From Gnetum montanum (lineage: Eukaryota > Streptophyta > Gnetopsida > Gnetales > Gnetaceae): a stretch of DNA of 64,000 bases. Shown one piece after another: positions 1 to 11,886 of this stretch (the stretch's first letter is position 1; every line of letters starts with the position of its first letter). Where the stretch lies: positions 167,911 through 231,910 of the forward strand of contig MNCI01020641.1 of the NCBI GenBank assembly GCA_015680685.1, written 5' to 3'. A program made the translations under genes and the position numbers. Below the pieces are notes generated by a model, which searched no databases, was not told where the DNA came from, and saw only the letters and a program-made list of their open reading frames with translations.

Positions 1-282
1 CATGATATAGATTATCCTATGTTGCCGTCATAGAGAAAAGAAATATTTATAATTTCATTAATTTTTATGTAATTTATTCAAAGAATAAAACAATAAATAG
101 TCACACTCATTACAATTCCTTACAAGATAGGCACAATGTTCACTTGTCAAAAAGTAATTAAATACATGCATGCATCACATTCTTTTATGGGATAGGTATA
201 AAACCATAGATGCATACTCATGTTGCAATCACTTGTGGGATAAATACAACACCTCACATGGAATTATCTCTATTGCATTCCA
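1..282. other. AT-rich flank, no gene seen
   Basis: No supportable coding region or recognisable repeat was seen. The segment ends at the inferred left edge of LTR G. Confidence 0.4.
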
Positions 283-1300
283 TGATAAAACAAGTTTTGT
301 CACAAACTATGATATCATAGCTACGATATTTTAGCTTTGTATACATCATCTTAGATACAATGTAGTAGGTCATGGTCATGCCTATAAATACTAACCCACC
401 ATTGCATCAAAGTCACAAGTTTTTGCCAACACTTAGTGAAATTCTTATAGTTTGTTTACTTAAAGTTAGAATTAGAGTGAATACCTGAAATTCTTATAGT
501 TTGTTTACTTAAAGTTAGAATTAGAGTGAATACCTGAAATTCTTATAGTTTGTTTACTTAAAGTTAGAATTAGAGTGAATACCTGAAATTCTTATAGTTT
601 GTTTACTTAAAGTTAGAATTAGAGTGAATACCTGTAGTGTGGTAAATTACAATTCTATGGAATCTTTGTTTGAGTGGATTATTCCTGAACAAAATTGATG
701 AACAACAATAAAGATTGAGATTGTTCTTCATCATTGCAATGTATCACTTAGCATAGATTTATTTTCCATAATGATTACTCTCCTTAAGTCATTTACATTT
801 ACATTTATTAAGTCATTTACTTTTCCCATGTCTATTAGTAAGGCAAAATAAGTATGACTAGTTTCATGTGTAAAGTATAACTATTTGGTAACCTAGTAGT
901 GACTTTGTTTGATTCACTCAGTAGTAAAGCTATTTGATAATCCTATTAACAATTACATTAGCCCAGGACATGTACGAAAAACTAGGAATGGATGGTTATT
1001 GCCATAGGATAGAATAGATTTAAAATTACGTTGTACTTAGAAATAAAATTTACATTCCTTTTCATCATGTTTAAACTTTGCATTATTAAAAGTCACTCAA
1101 CATTAGTTTATCATACACATCATTAAGAGTTAAAGTATACAATTTGCAACCTCGCTAACTCTAAAGTGGGAAGACAACGATCACAAACTTAACATCAACT
1201 CACTAGTATACTTACATTGCCCATGTGCAAATTACAATTTGGTCACACGTGAACAGTTGTGACCTATATGGTTGAGTGTTAAAATACCCAATTGCTCATC
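283..1300 (+). mobile_element. Ty3/Gypsy LTR (LTR G), solo or orphan
   Basis: The segment starts TGATAAAAC, has a TATA box (TATAAATA, 383-390) about 100 bp in, an R-region block ending CCTGTAGTGTGG shared with LTR H, an AATAAAGA-type polyadenylation signal near 708, and ends at GCTCATC, the usual 3' end of this LTR family. The first ~130 bp resembles the split LTR E at 28596-28686 plus 63460-63488. No clear tRNA-Asp-like primer site follows, and the RING gene lies downstream instead of retroelement coding sequence. It is therefore probably a solo LTR or a heavily decayed end. No target duplication was recognised. Confidence 0.7.
438..633 (+). repeat. Four identical 49-bp tandem repeats inside LTR G
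   Basis: A 49-bp unit beginning GAAATTCTTATAGTTTG and ending GAATACCT occurs at 438-486, 487-535, 536-584 and 585-633 with no mismatch that I could see. LTR H has a single, diverged version. The array spans the presumed transcription start/R region just downstream of the TATA box. Perfect identity in an otherwise decayed LTR indicates recent expansion. Confidence 0.95.
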
Positions 1301-3422
1301 GCCACACGTGACCAACAACTTAAGAATTAATTAATTAATTAATAATAAGTCAAGCTTATATTTTTGGTATTTTTATTGTTTAATGTGCACCAACATCGAA
1401 AAATAAAAGGGAAATCATGTCTTATTCACGACACTAGCATTTGACTCTTCGTTGACCAAACAATTATAGGCTTTGAAAGCAAAGCAACACTTGAAAAAAT
1501 CTCACTACACAATGAAATGATGACTTAAAACACAACCAATAATAATAATAATAAACACTTCCTCAAGTAAAGAGAATCTCCACATGCCAATCAAGCAAAT
1601 GAAAATGGTAAGTAAAAGGTAAGAAACAAGCTCTATCTCCATCCATGTATTTATAATTTTCAAACTTACAATAGAAGAAGTATCCTATTTCTTGAGCACT
1701 AGCATGCACCTAGTTACTTTCCAACTAATTTTCACAAAAATCACATCAAAAACATGCAAGGGTGCACTAGCACTATGGAGTGCATTGCCTCCTAAGAGCT
1801 CGCATAACCTAGAAATAGCACAACCCTAATCTCAAATTGCAATTTCACATTTTAAATAAAGCCAAAGTTGAGGGGACACGTCCCAACTAACTTCTAGAAC
1901 TCAAATGAAACTCAAAGATCCCACATTGCCTTGAACAAAAAGTGTAAGAAAAACGAGCACTACAAAAAATGCCTAGTCAACAAAGCACCGCACACCAAAA
2001 CAAAACAAATACTATAAACCTAAGTGTGCAAAATGACTCCATATGTACCAGAATCTTTGACATTGCTCCTCAACATCAAGAACATAATCAATAAAAATAC
2101 TATGACAAAGATGATAATATTATTACACCTAAATATTCGAAGAGGTAACTATCATTGCGGTGATAATGGTTTTACGCTACCATGTAGAAGCTAAGAAGCC
2201 ATGTAAAATAAACTCAACCAAACAATTCCACTACATCATCTGTGTTGATACGAAGTAAATAGGTAAACGTACAAAAGGTTTAATGAAACGCCAAGCTACC
2301 ACAAAATTTGAAACGCCAAATTGATTCGTTAACAAAATATAAAGACCTGTGAATAAATAATTACAGATTTTAATGTTCATATTTTGTTTACATATAGATA
2401 TATGAGGATGAGAATTGTAACAAGCATCGTGTTGCATAAGCTTTCAACCGTAGAAACCTCCTTCAGTTTGAAACATCCAACTTCATAATTTAAGATTTGG
2501 TTTAATAGTTTCTATTCTATCCCGCATTTTCTATTTAAGCTGCTGAACAATCACATAAAGGGCCACTGACTAATCCCATAAAGGGCTTTTTTCAGTTCTA
2601 CAATACTACTAATTGCATTTAGATACTGGTAGCAATTTCCTTGCTCAGAATACCGTAGTGTTGCAAATGATCTTCATTATGTAAATATTTGCGTAAAATC
2701 TTGAAATTCTATGTGACAACTGGGTCAAGCACGTAAAAAATTCTAAAGATTTTAAAACCAATTTGGTTCTCCCTTCCATATAGAATATGCATGAATATAA
2801 CCACCACCAAATACCATGCAAAAACCCCATCTAAATCCCGATAATCTTGTCATCCTACAAGTCTGCTGCATTAGTACCCATTTGATGGGCATGACCCAAT
2901 GGTATGTGGAGAGAATCAAAGGAAAACCATGATCAGCGATATGAATCGCCTGCTATACTATGCTGTGCAAAACACAACCAAACGGTTCTGTAATTTGGTA
3001 GAGTGAAATTACCAGCTAAAAATATCTAAGATCCTACGCAAACATTTAAAGAATAAAAATGGGTTCCAATAAAACAAAGACAAATGAAACTGCTACAATG
3101 TTGTAAATGCAATTAGGAAAATAAATGCAAATGCAGACTTTTGAAGTATTGCATACGCCAAAAAGCCCTTTATGTGTATGTTTGTGCTTGTGTTGCTTTT
3201 ACGAAGCCTAAGCTTAAATAGAAGATGCTGACATGAAAAGAAAATATTAAAACAATTTTAAAAATAATACAAAATAACAGATGCAACAAAGCTTGTTAGA
3301 ATTCCCATCCCCATATAAACAGAAGATAAACATTCCCATCCCCGTATTAACAGAAGATAAATATTCCATATAAACAGAAAATAAACATCAAAAGTGATAA
3401 CGTTGATTTTTTAACATGACTA
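1301..3422. other. Intergenic, 3' side of the RING gene
   Basis: No coding region can be supported. There are simple repeats: (AATT)n near 1326-1345 and (AAT)n near 1540-1555. The right-hand part presumably holds the 3' UTR of the minus-strand RING gene, but no decisive polyadenylation site was identified. Confidence 0.4.
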
Positions 3423-4622
3423 TTATTTATTCACAGAACCACTTGACGTAGAAATTTTGTCAGCAGCTTGGCGTTTCATTGCTCTCTTTGCACGTCTGCC
3501 CATCCCTGTTGTCCGATCTACTTCTTTGCCTTTGTGTCTTGAAGATGATGCAGTGGAATTGTTTGGCTGAGTTTGCCGTACAGGCCTAGCTTCCTGTCTA
3601 CCTGCACGAACATAACCATTATCACCCCAGCGACGATTACCTATCCGAATATTTGGGGTGTAATAATATTCATCCTCATCCTCATCACAATATTCATATT
3701 GTTGATGGTGTTCATGTTGTTCTTCAACAGAGGCACCTCTAAACCATGGAGCCCGCAGCAACAAGCACACGCTTTCCTCGTGCAAATAATCACGGACGCT
3801 AAATTCACATGTATAAGAGTCAACACAGAGAAAATATAATACAGAGAAAAGATAACACTTTTAAATTCTTAGATTAGAGTATACCTTCCATCCAATGCCT
3901 TACATACAAGCAAGCACGTAAAAGGTTGCTTGCACTGAGGGCACCAACAATGCTCTTTGTGCAAAGCCCACTCAAGAATACAATTTACACTGAAAATTTG
4001 AAATGATAAAATGAGTTCTTCACAAAGATGCTGCCTGGTCCAAGTAGCCAAAGTGGAGTTGCAAGAGAACAAACCAGTATGCATGCTCACACCCTTTAAT
4101 TTGAGCTATTTCTTCTGCATGAATTGCATCAAGGCAAATTGCACAGAAGAAAAACTCATTTTCTGGTGTGAACCCAGCAGATCTCTGTTCCTCGTGACAA
4201 ACCTGCAGTAAATTAAATATATTCATCACATTATGGTTCAAAATTGTACATTCAATGTTACTAAGAATTACCATAGGATGATTACGGAGAAAGCCACACA
4301 ATTGATAATTGTAATTGAATACGCTTCTATAAGAAAAAAAAAAGATAAAATAATTGGACACTTTTGTATGAGAAGAAAAAGGGAAACATTTGAGTAAAAG
4401 AAAATGTAACTATCTCTGAAGTGCTTGGAAACCAAGCGTCTGTGTACACTAGCTTGTAGCGTATGTAGTAGGTGTGAAATTATTAACCGGGTGACTGACC
4501 TGCTTCCCTGCTGCTGTCTCTTCCAAAAATGGAGCTATGTCAGAGGAAGGACCCATGCTAGAAGAAGAACTAGGAAAAGGCTCACTACAGCTGATGGGAT
4601 TTTCATCAACATGGCTCGCCAT
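3423..4622 (-). CDS. RING-HC finger protein, probable E3 ubiquitin ligase
   Basis: Four coding exons were read on the minus strand: 4622-4500, 4202-4075, 3989-3885 and 3798-3423. All junctions are GT-AG, and the 732 nt give 243 residues. Start: the first ATG after the acceptor at about 4657 begins MASHVDENP; the upstream in-frame codon is TTG. Domains: a Ser-rich acidic N-terminus (1-41); a RING-HC domain with C61-x2-C64-x14-C79-x-H81-x2-C84-x2-C87-x12-C100-x2-C103; then ALDGSVRDYLHEESVCLLLR; a Glu/Asp/Tyr-rich stretch; the motif RIGNRRWG; and a basic RRAKRAMKRQ tail. RING-HC domains recruit E2 ubiquitin conjugases. The layout matches an uncharacterised plant RING family I recall from Arabidopsis (At5g19430/At3g05545 type; from memory, not searched). 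Substrate is unknown. No breaks are visible, so it looks functional. Confidence 0.88.
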
Positions 4623-5898
4623 TATATTATGAAAAACCGGCCACAAACTTGTATCCCTGTAACAGAAAACATAGAAAATAAAGTTTTAAAACAGAACTAC
4701 ATATGTTCAGAGCAAGCATCCACTATACATTAGATAAAGGAATCTGAGGTACCCAAAAAAAGCTTTGTCTGTAGCTTTCAGATTTCTTTAAAACAGTCAC
4801 TGCTAAGTGATGTTGGTGCTAAATATATGTATAAAGTTTCAGAAAATCCTCTACATAACAGTAATCCTACAATGTAGGATATACGACTACGATGGAGACT
4901 ATCAGAGGAAAATAACCCACCCAGTTAGAAAAAACATTAGACGAAAAAAAGAGAAAATCATGACAGCTGAAACAGAGACTGTCAAGTCACCTCCTTGAAC
5001 AGTTAGCTGTCATTATTTCTCTTAGAACAAGTTAACATAAATCATGTTTTTCGTGTTCCTGAAACAATAGAATAAAATAAAGCCATCAAACACATTCCAT
5101 AATGAGAATACCATGTGCAAAACATTCAAAAATAAAATATATTAAATTAAAAGGACGCAATGGTCAGATAAAGGAACAGCAATGGATGTTATCGAACCAC
5201 ATAACACACGATTGTTAAGCTATGTAGCCCGACTACTTGAACGTGTGTCCTAGTAATCTAATATCACAACAAAGCAAGAAAACATTATGTTTATTTCAAT
5301 GTTCTGAACCAAAAAAGTGCTGCATAACATTATTCATAATATATATATTAATGAAAGAGATGCTGATACGAGTTTTTTTTATATAATTACTCTTACCATT
5401 TCTGTAAGAATTATAGGCCCAAATTTGGCGACATTCTTCGAATTACCTAAATTTCGATCTCCGCAGAACCACAATCAGGAACCACCGAAAACTCACGAAT
5501 GGAAATACTTTGAACAAGAACGATTTCAGGGACATGCCTCATTGAAAAGGAAAGCCATAAATAAGCATTAGCATAAAGCCCTATAGGATCTTCCTCGCAA
5601 TCCCAACCATTAGAAAAGTTAAGGGAAAATCTACAACGATTCGTAGCCAATTAAAAGAGAAAGCAAAGCATAACTAATAGAAATCATGCCAACCACACCA
5701 CAAAATTGCAAAACAAAATTAAGGATTACGTAAAAAGATCATTAGAGAATACGAAACAAAACGAGATTGAATCTAAAAAGAAAACCTAGGCAATGAAAGA
5801 AGCGATGACACCTAACAAAACCGTAACACGAATTCTCGCCAAGGAAAAGAAAAACACAGAACATAACCGGATACCAAATTCACAACGCTGCAGCTTAC

Positions 5899-5960
5899 CT
5901 TCTGGATGGATCTTCTGCAAGTCCGTGAAGCGGCTGCTGACCGAGGGTAAATTTTAAGAG
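5899..5960 (-). other. Probable 5' UTR exon of the RING gene
   Basis: On the minus strand a good donor (CCAGAAG then GTAAGC, exon end at 5899) lies 1.2 kb upstream of the acceptor TGTTACAG at 4657. No coding start intervenes, so a leader exon spliced to the first coding exon is inferred. The right edge (transcription start) is not defined by the sequence and is placed arbitrarily. Confidence 0.45.
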
Positions 5961-7224
5961 GAGGTTTGGTGACACCAGAAATAGAAATAAAAAGCTTCCA
6001 CTGATGAGGATTTCCTTTTTACCAGGACATCAGAGTCGTTGGCATCGGCCGTGGGGAAAACATTCCGTGACGAACAAGCATATTCTTTTTGACTCAGTTT
6101 TACGATCAGCAGTAATTTTTTCTGTCAAAGCCAGGCGTCCAGTTTCCTTTATTTTCATTTTTACTTCAAAATGTTTTCTTTTCCCCGGCATAAACTGAAA
6201 TAGCTCAGTTCGTTGCACTGTGTGGCCTCTGTTCACAAGGTTCCAAATTTGAGCGCTTTTCATACATAGAAGAGGGGAAATTTTTTTCAAATTGAAATTA
6301 GTTATTCTAGTCATTGGGTTTATGATAGGACAGGTTCTTTAAACCAAGGACCCGAGTTTAGTTCCAAATATTTTGATAAGGAAAGATTTATTAAATTTTT
6401 GGAAACATTCTAAAATTGAATTTTTTCCAGCAATGATATCCTATATGTAGGGATTAAAATATTTCAAAAAAATTTGTTTTATTACAAGTTAAATCCCATA
6501 ACTAGGTGCAAGAATTTAAACATTCTATGTTGATGACATGAAGTACTTTGAACATTTTTTTTAATTATTATTCATGGTTTTTTAAAGGTTTGACACTTTG
6601 CTCTCCCATTCCAAATGTTAAAAAAAAATTCTTTCGATTTAAACATTTTTTAGCTTATACATGATGAAGTAATAAAGGGAATTAAAAAATTACAAATTGT
6701 TTGAATGCTACTCAGAGCTAATAAAAAGCCATAATAAGTCAAATAAGAAGATGACTTCCATTGGAGGACGTACTAATGGAGGTTTCAATTAAATAGAGGA
6801 CATCCTTATTGATTGAACAAATCTTGTTTAAGATAATATGAATGCAACAAAGATATCTTGTTTAAGATAATATGATTGAACAAATCTTGTTTTTGGAAGA
6901 TTTTCTTCCAAAATTAATATCAATAGCAAGAAGACATTCTTCAAGTTCAAAATACATCCTCATTAGACAAAATACATTTTCCAAGCCAAAAAAGCATCTT
7001 TTATAGTGATTGAATGAAATAAAAAATAGCATTATGACTAACATCTAGTTATATTGAAGTGCAAAATTGACACAAAGAAAGTACAATTTAAACTAAGATC
7101 AAAGGAGAGAAGGGACAAGAGCCAATGAACACATTCTTTTATTTATTTAATTCATTGATTCCTTTTCAAAAGTTATTCCACATAAATGAGACCTAATATG
7201 TCGAGTAGCTGAGTCATGGGCACA
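5961..7224. other. RING-gene upstream flank and AT-rich spacer
   Basis: The minus-strand promoter of the RING gene should lie in about 5960-6320. The rest is AT-rich without supportable ORFs. The last bases (GAGTCATGGGCACA, 7211-7224) look like the polypurine tract that precedes 3' LTRs of this family, so the end of this stretch is probably decayed internal retroelement sequence. Confidence 0.4.
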
Positions 7225-8189
7225 TCATGAAGTATCATTTTGTCAAATGTATTAGTTGGTTGAGATATTGTAGATGCTACGTCACATCTTCATTGTAGCA
7301 TCCCTGTTAATGCATCTTATATGGTTGCTACATCATTGATGCTCTATCACATCAGCTATATTGTAGATGCGATATAACATTTGCTATAACTTCGATGCAA
7401 CTAAGTGTGGTAACGCATCCTTATTGATGCAATGTTTGTATTTGCCCATAAAGATGCAAGCACCAGCTGCGTACTTGGCACCATTCAATCAATAGTGTAG
7501 CTGAACTCTTGTAGTTTTCTCTCATAATCTTAGCAAACAGTTAATGAGTGCCTGTAGTGTGGATTTGAGTTAATTGTACAGTGTCTTATTCGAGTGGCAT
7601 TGTACTTAGACACATTCCATGAACAATAATAAGATCTAGATTGATTCATTTTCATTACAACACTTTGACTTAGAATAAATTTACTTTTAATGATGTACTT
7701 AGTCAATATTTATGTTTCCATGCATGTTAATCAATTGGTGGAATGAGTGTGACTAGTTTCGAGTGTAAACATGTATTCGCTTGCTAATTCTATTAGCATT
7801 ATTGCTTGGTTTGCCCAGTAGCATAACACTTGGTAATCCTAGTAGTAGATACATGAGTTCAAGACATGTACGGCAAGCTGGGAACAAACATCCATTGCCC
7901 TTAGGATAGTTTATGATTTATCTTCTTGTCATTAATTAGATTAAATAATTAATTTTCATACTTTCACATAACTTAGCCTTAGCTGCACAACATTAATAAT
8001 CATATGCCTCACATTGGACTAAACCATATGTGATAAAGCTACCACTAGTCCAAGTGAGAAAACAATGACTTGTGATCAATGCTTAACAATCTAGATACCA
8101 CACTAGTTCCATTCACAAAATTCGACCAAATTGCACGTGAATGCTTGTGATTTATATTGTTGGATGTAGGGGATACCCATTGCTCATCA
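7225..8189 (+). mobile_element. Ty3/Gypsy LTR (LTR H), probable 3' LTR remnant
   Basis: A polypurine-like GTCATGGGCACA sits directly before the LTR start (TCATGAAG, a decayed TGATGAAG). The U3 part holds inverted modules of GATGCTAC and GTAGCATC. The R region has CTGTAGTGTGG and AATAATAAGATC, and the end is TTGCTCATCA. The upstream polypurine copy indicates a 3' LTR whose internal region is lost. Confidence 0.65.
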
Positions 8190-8815
8190 CACATGCTCCT
8201 ATATGTTCTTAGTACTTAAAAATTTAATTAAGCAGGTTAGTAACTACAATTCTACTTACATGATTTGTTGGATGTTTTGGCCTTATACAAGTTCATGTTG
8301 TGTATTGATTTTTGTCATTGACAATGAATTAATTATTCGTTATAATTATATAGTTTGATTTGTGTACTTAGATTCCATGTTGTATTTTAGAATCCTAATT
8401 TATGTATATTGTGTACTTAATTAGTGGAAATTTGAATTTTTTTTAAAATATTCTATTTTTCACACTTTATGTGTACTTTTATTTTAATAATATTTACCCT
8501 AATCAAAACTTTATAACTTAGCATTGCCTACTAAAATCAAACTTATATATTGAAACTTCCAAAGCAAGAGTCTTACCAATAAGCTAACGTCTCATTGTTG
8601 AAGCATCTATTACTTTGCCAAAGATTAATTATGTTAAAAAAAAACTTAAGTACTAGTAATGGCTAAAAAATTCAAGAGTTTTAAAAGATAATTATAATAG
8701 TTGAAGCTAGAATATTTATTAAATGATTATAAGGTTACCATTCCAATAGACACAAAAGATGTCATAAAATGATAATGAAAGTTTGACAAGGGTCATACTA
8801 TGCTTAGAAAATAAA
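8190..8815. other. AT-rich spacer
   Basis: No coding region is visible, apart from the dispersed repeat starting at 8751, which is annotated separately. Confidence 0.4.
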
Positions 8816-8865
8816 TCAAAGGTTGAAAAGTTGGTCATGAACCAATGCATTAGGAACATGAGGTT
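8751..8865 (-). repeat. Dispersed repeat copy 1 (second copy at 21602-21715)
   Basis: Both copies contain ACAAAAGATGTCATAAAATG, then a GAAAGTTTGA block, then an AAAATAAATC/AAAATGAATC block in the same order over about 110 bp. On the minus strand both copies carry a trace of VPN(A/S)xVHDxLF, joined here to the gag remnant. They are therefore two fragments of one degraded element family. Confidence 0.7.
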
Positions 8866-9304
8866 TTAGAAGGTAGCATCCCATGTTTCTAACATTGCAC
8901 ACATACTCCTCTTTCTCTCTAAGGATCTTCCTTTTAAAAGATGAAAGAAGAATACAAATTTTATTTTTCTCAAGTTGCATCTTCCTTTTACAATAGAAAC
9001 AGACTTTCACATTCCCTTGAATCTTGGGTTGAGGATGGTTTGGATAATTCTTACATGATTTTTCTTATTCAGTCTTAAGAGCCTTATTCCTCCTTTCATT
9101 AGCTCTAGTTGGGGACCCCCTTTTCTAGTTTTTCTTACTATCATCTACCTAATTTCATTCAACTTTTAATGCATGCATATAAGCTTCCTTATACCTTTTT
9201 GGATAAAAAATTAACAAACATTGTTTTATGAATGGCCTTAGATTCTTAAGAATCCTTTTCGCATATACCTTGTCATCCCTCAAAATGGGTGGAACATACT
9301 CACT
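8816..9304 (-). pseudogene. Retrotransposon gag fragment (minus strand)
   Basis: The minus-strand reading from 9304 gives a gag-type segment beginning SEYVPPILRDDK, with FLKN/LRPF-type residues and ending YKEAYMHALKVE. This resembles the C-terminal part of Ty3/Gypsy capsid proteins. A second piece (9010-8816) contains CFYCKRKMQLEKN, a CCHC zinc knuckle that has lost its last ligands. Frames change between the pieces. It differs from the gag of elements A-D, so it belongs to another Gypsy lineage. LTR I1 cuts into it at 9305. The gag assignment is an inference from motifs. Confidence 0.5.
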
Positions 9305-9836
9305 TGATGAGTGGTGGAGCATCCAACACTCTAGCATACAAGTCACAAGTGCTCGTGTGTGACCAGATCATAATCTACAAATGGACAATGTAATTATGCT
9401 AGTAATTGATGTTAAGTTTGAGATTGCTATCTTCCCACTTTGAGTTAGTGAAGTTCAAGTGTATGGTTTAACTCTTAGTGAGGCATATGGTTGATTGATG
9501 TTGTAGGCCCTTAGTACTCCTAAAGGTAAACATGATTAAAGGTAAAGTTCTAAGTCTAGTTAACTCAGAAAACATAAATCTAACTTAGCCTAGTGTGATG
9601 GATATATGGTCTTGGCCTACCGTACATGCCTTGGACTCATGTAGTCATCATTAGGATTACCAAGTGGTATTACTACTAAGTAAATTAAGTAATGCCACTA
9701 CTAGGTTACCAAATAACTATGCTTATCACTTGAAACTAGTTGTATCCATATTGCTTAATAATGACATGTAAAATAAAGTCCTTGAAATGTAAATGATTGA
9801 TTAAGAAAGCAAGAAAATTATTCTAAGTAAACATAG
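9305..9836 (-). mobile_element. Partial LTR I1 (R-U5 half), minus strand
   Basis: Read on the plus strand it begins TGATGAGTGG, the complement of the family LTR 3' end. It then follows the same block order as the C LTRs (ACAAGTCACAAGTG, TTCCCACTT, TGTTGTAGG, CTAGGTTACCAA). It stops at 9836, where a second LTR end starts, so the U3 half is missing or displaced by LTR I2. Confidence 0.75.
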
Positions 9837-10718
9837 TGATGAACGGTGAGTAGACCCTATGCCCAACCATACAAATCACTAAGCATTCATGCACAATCTA
9901 CTTGAATTCCATGGACTTATAGCCTTCTAAGCACACTAGTCTCTAGGAAGTGAAACTAATCATTGCAATCATTGTCTTTCCAATTACACTTGTGAAATAT
10001 AAAGGTATGGTTAAGTGCAACTAAGGCATACGATTTTAATCATTTTTATGTTTTTTGTTTTAAGTCGCCTAAGGATAAAAAATAATGAATAAAATAAAAT
10101 AATTAAATTGATAATTTAATGTAACTAGCTACACCTAACTAATTCTAACATGAGCATCCATTTCCACTTGTTATACACATCCTGAACACATTTAATGCTA
10201 CTAGGCTACCAAATGTTAAGTGTTATTGGGATTACCAAGAGCCAAGCGTATGCTCGAAGTGGTTGTACTTATGTGCTTAATTAGTTGCTTATTTAATCTA
10301 GCTTAACTTAGCTTAATTTAGCTTAATTACTTAGAGAATTAAAAAATTGCATAAAACGTTAAATGCATAAATAAATAATTAATCTATATCAAATTATTGC
10401 AAGGTTTATCAGAAAGCTTGCCTTTATTTCTGCACACATTGCTATGCTCAGGTACAATAGTGCTCAAATAAAGATCCATACACTCTTTGACTCCTATTGC
10501 AAGCACTTAGAAAAATATTCTAACTTCCAAATGATAAAACTACAAAAGCTTCACTACAACTATGATAAAAGATGTCACAAACATGGTGGGTGAGCATGTA
10601 TTTATAAGCAAAAATAGACATTGCATCAATGAGGCTACATCAGCACATCAAATCCCATGTCGATAAGGCTGCATTGACAAGGCCTCGTCGACAAGACCCA
10701 AGAAAAAATGACTCATCA
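9837..10718 (-). mobile_element. LTR I2, 3' LTR of a minus-strand element
   Basis: It starts (plus reading) TGATGAACGGTGAG and ends GACTCATCA. The TATA box (minus-strand TATAAATA) is at 10599-10606, about 112 bp from the U3 end. The U3 end carries the modules GATAAGGC, GACAAGGC and GACAAGAC with TCGTCGAC. A polypurine complement follows at 10719. The element body would extend right but is interrupted by element A after 10795. I2 abuts or interrupts I1. Confidence 0.8.
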
Positions 10719-10795
10719 TACTCCCATGATTGAATGAAAACTAGTCCTCGAGTGAATAAAAGGAGGAATAAGTTTTTTATAAAATTTTGGGAAAG
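10719..10795 (-). other. Polypurine tract and 77-bp stub of element I2
   Basis: TACTCCCATGATTGAATG is the complement of the family polypurine tract. It is followed by a CTCGAGT-AAAAGGAGG block found at the same place in element C (29604 onward). This is the only recognisable internal sequence of I2 before element A starts; 10791-10795 (GAAAG) would be A's target site. Confidence 0.75.
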
Positions 10796-11720
10796 TGATG
10801 AAGTGTTTGATGGTTGCTGCGTCTACTAGGCTGTGTATACGGGACCCCGTATACGCGGCCGTGTCGACGTGGCCCTGTATATGCAGCCCCATTGACGTGG
10901 CCTCATCAACGCATCCTTCCATGCGTCGACGTGGCCTCGCTTATGCAACACCTTTTTTGGGCTATAAATAAGTGGGCTCCTTCCACACTTATTTACCTTT
11001 TTGTAGCGAGGCTCTTGCAGTTTGTTTCTGCGAGAGTTAGAATATTTTCCAAGTGCCCACAGTAGGTGTAAGAAAGGTGTCCAGCCCTTTATTCAAGCGC
11101 TGATGTATCTGAGCCCATTAGTGTGAACGGCAATAAAGACAAGCTTTTCAAGAATTCCTTGCAGCATTTGAACTTAGTCATTTAATGCATTTAATAGCTT
11201 AATATTTTTATGCTTTGATAATTACTTAAGTTTCTCTTATTATTATTTTAATCACTATCGCCCGTTCATAGTTCGTGGAAACCATAAGTATGACCATCTC
11301 GAACGTAAACCCAACGCTTGATAACCTAGTGACGCTTAACGTCTAGTAACTCAGTAGTGGTTAGGGGATGCTCAATACGTGCCCAGAAGATAGGATCAAA
11401 TACTTATGCTAGGAATAGCTAAGATATAGATTAGGATAATTATAGATTATATAATATTTCATTCCTTACTTTCCATACCTTATTTAGACACCAAAAGATA
11501 AAGTAAAAAGCCATAAAAATCAGTTGCCTCAATCTCACTTAACCATCGCCACTAGAACATCACAAGTGAGGTTGGGAAGACAATGACCATTCTAACAAAG
11601 AGTTTTGCTGGTTAAGGTCTGGTGTATGTTGAGTGCTTACAGTCTACAGAATTCGATCGAGTCGCGTGTGAACGCCCGTGATTCACATGGTTGGGCGTAG
11701 GGGTACCTAGCCGCTCATCA
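10796..11720 (+). mobile_element. 5' LTR of element A
   Basis: It starts TGATGAAGTG and ends GCTCATCA, immediately before the primer site. The TATA box is at 10963-10970. The 167-bp segment before TATA contains a near-palindrome GTATACGGGACCCCGTATAC and repeated GTCGACGTGGCC modules. A polyadenylation-type AATAAAGAC occurs near 11131. Confidence 0.88.
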
Positions 11721-11721
11721 T

Positions 11722-11739
11722 TGGCGCCATTGCTAGGGA
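11722..11739 (+). promoter_or_regulatory. Primer binding site, tRNA-Asp type
   Basis: TGGCGCCATTGCTAGGGA matches the complement of the plant tRNA-Asp 3' end (TGGCGCCGTTGCCGGGGA, recalled) at 15 of 18 positions. All differences are transitions. tRNA-Asp priming is typical of Athila elements. Confidence 0.85.
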
Positions 11740-11886
11740 CTGTTAGTCTTACATGCGTCATCTATCCTTAGCAAAATTATCATTCACGTCGTTGAAATGG
11801 ACCTAGGATTATAACATTTATGCACGCTAGGCAGATTAAAGTAAAAAGTAAGGTACACCGAGTAAATGGATCATCTAACATCCAAC

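Noticed and set aside
3573-3839. Plus-strand hydrophobic ORF antisense to the RING gene
   Set aside because: It is the complement of the acidic Tyr/Asp/Glu-rich exon and has no independent support.
1301-7224. LTR G and LTR H as the two ends of one element around the RING gene
   Set aside because: The U3 heads differ, the interior holds a normal host gene and no gag-pol, and no matching target duplication was found.
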